Source: Promethearchaeota archaeon
GTDB taxonomy: Archaea > Asgardarchaeota > Lokiarchaeia > Sigynarchaeales > MK-D1
Assembly: GCA_016839865.1 (NCBI GenBank)
Contig: JAEOTN010000299.1
Span: 1-6,580 of the forward strand
DNA length: 6,580 nucleotides
Reading direction: 5' to 3'
Position 1 is the first letter of the stretch; every line of letters begins with the position of its first letter. The notes beneath the pieces are model-generated. The model searched no databases and was not told where the DNA came from. It saw only the letters and a list, made by a program, of their open reading frames with translations. Positions 6,228-6,580 of the stretch are shown here, piece by piece. The position numbers were made by a program, and so were the translations under genes.

Positions 6228-6580
6228 TCACTTCTGTCTAAAAATCTCAATAGGCCTTACACCTAGAATCCGTGTGGTTATGAGAATAAACCCTGGGACA
6301 CTTGAAATTACCACTGCCAAAAATGAGAGTAACGCAGTTGAACTAAATACAATATTGTATACGTATGCACTCGTTCGTGTCAGATAGATAAATGCCTGAA
6401 TGCTTAATAATCCGAACGTAAATCCGGTTACCGCAACTACAAGTATTTCGCTTAATACAACAGTCCGTACACTCCATTTTGAATATCCCATAGCCTTCAA
6501 TACTGCCACTTCTCGTCTTCGAAAGCGTGTTATTAAATAGGAATATAATGTACTCACGACAAAGGTTCCAAAGAGTCCAA
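6228..6580 (-). CDS. FtsX-like ABC transporter permease, C-terminal end (5' part outside window)
   Basis: The frame is open to the right edge: before the GTG at 6555-6557 it reads GLFGTFV, so that GTG is internal and the gene continues beyond the window. About 117 residues are visible. RFRRREVAVLKAMGYSKWSV matches the conserved 'R…REIgvLKAiGas…i' cytoplasmic stretch that follows a membrane helix in MacB/FtsX permeases. Two further helices follow (about VVLSEILVVAVTGFTFGLLS and ALLSFLAVVISSVPGFILIT), and the protein ends at VRPIEIFRQK, the usual '…PxExLR' tail. It would form the membrane channel or lever partnered by the downstream ATPase. The periplasm-like extracellular domain that would hint at substrate lies outside the window. 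Family call is firm; transport substrate unknown. Confidence 0.93.
   Translation of the reverse strand, partial: GLFGTFVVSTLYSYLITRFRRREVAVLKAMGYSKWSVRTVVLSEILVVAVTGFTFGLLSIQAFIYLTRTSAYVYNIVFSSTALLSFLAVVISSVPGFILITTRILGVRPIEIFRQK

Noticed and set aside
6023..6241. Plus-strand open frame opposite the ABC ATPase
   Set aside because: Antisense shadow of strongly conserved ATPase motifs.

Overview
The window looks archaeal, most likely from an AT-rich Asgard (Heimdallarchaeia-type) genome or a relative. The reasons are low GC, secreted proteins packed with N-glycosylation sequons (N-x-S/T), single-pass surface proteins with short basic tails, TATA-like AT boxes together with GAGG-type Shine-Dalgarno sites, and T-tract terminators. 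The Asgard placement is an inference; there is no rRNA or other marker gene here to settle it.

Layout. (1) 1-551, plus strand: the C-terminal part of a ParA/MinD-family P-loop ATPase, cut by the left edge. (2) 552-1013: about 460 bases without an intact gene. It holds a T-tract terminator, a likely frameshifted gene remnant on the minus strand (700-884) and the upstream region of the next gene. (3) 1014-4610, plus: a 1198-residue secreted multidomain protein with several beta-sandwich modules, a carboxypeptidase-regulatory-like domain and a C-terminal zinc-metalloprotease-like domain (HEILH, later IMGG). (4) 4675-5406, plus: a 243-residue type I membrane protein with signal peptide, glycosylatable ectodomain and C-terminal membrane anchor. 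(5) 5407-5535: a convergent intergenic gap with a 9-bp perfect inverted repeat and an orphan TATA-like box. (6) 5536-6580, minus: a two-gene ABC transporter unit, a MacB/LolD-type ATPase downstream of an FtsX-like permease that runs off the right edge.

How the genes may work together. The putative protease and the small membrane protein lie 64 bases apart on the same strand, and both would act outside the cell, so they may form a cell-surface unit. The protease has no C-terminal anchor of its own. The ATPase and permease are a clear functional pair of the kind that moves lipids, lipoproteins or peptides or acts mechanically on envelope proteins. It is transcribed convergently to the surface genes, so a shared function is only a possibility. 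The ParA-like gene appears unrelated to the rest. The least ordinary part is the large glycosylated protein with its non-canonical zinc site.
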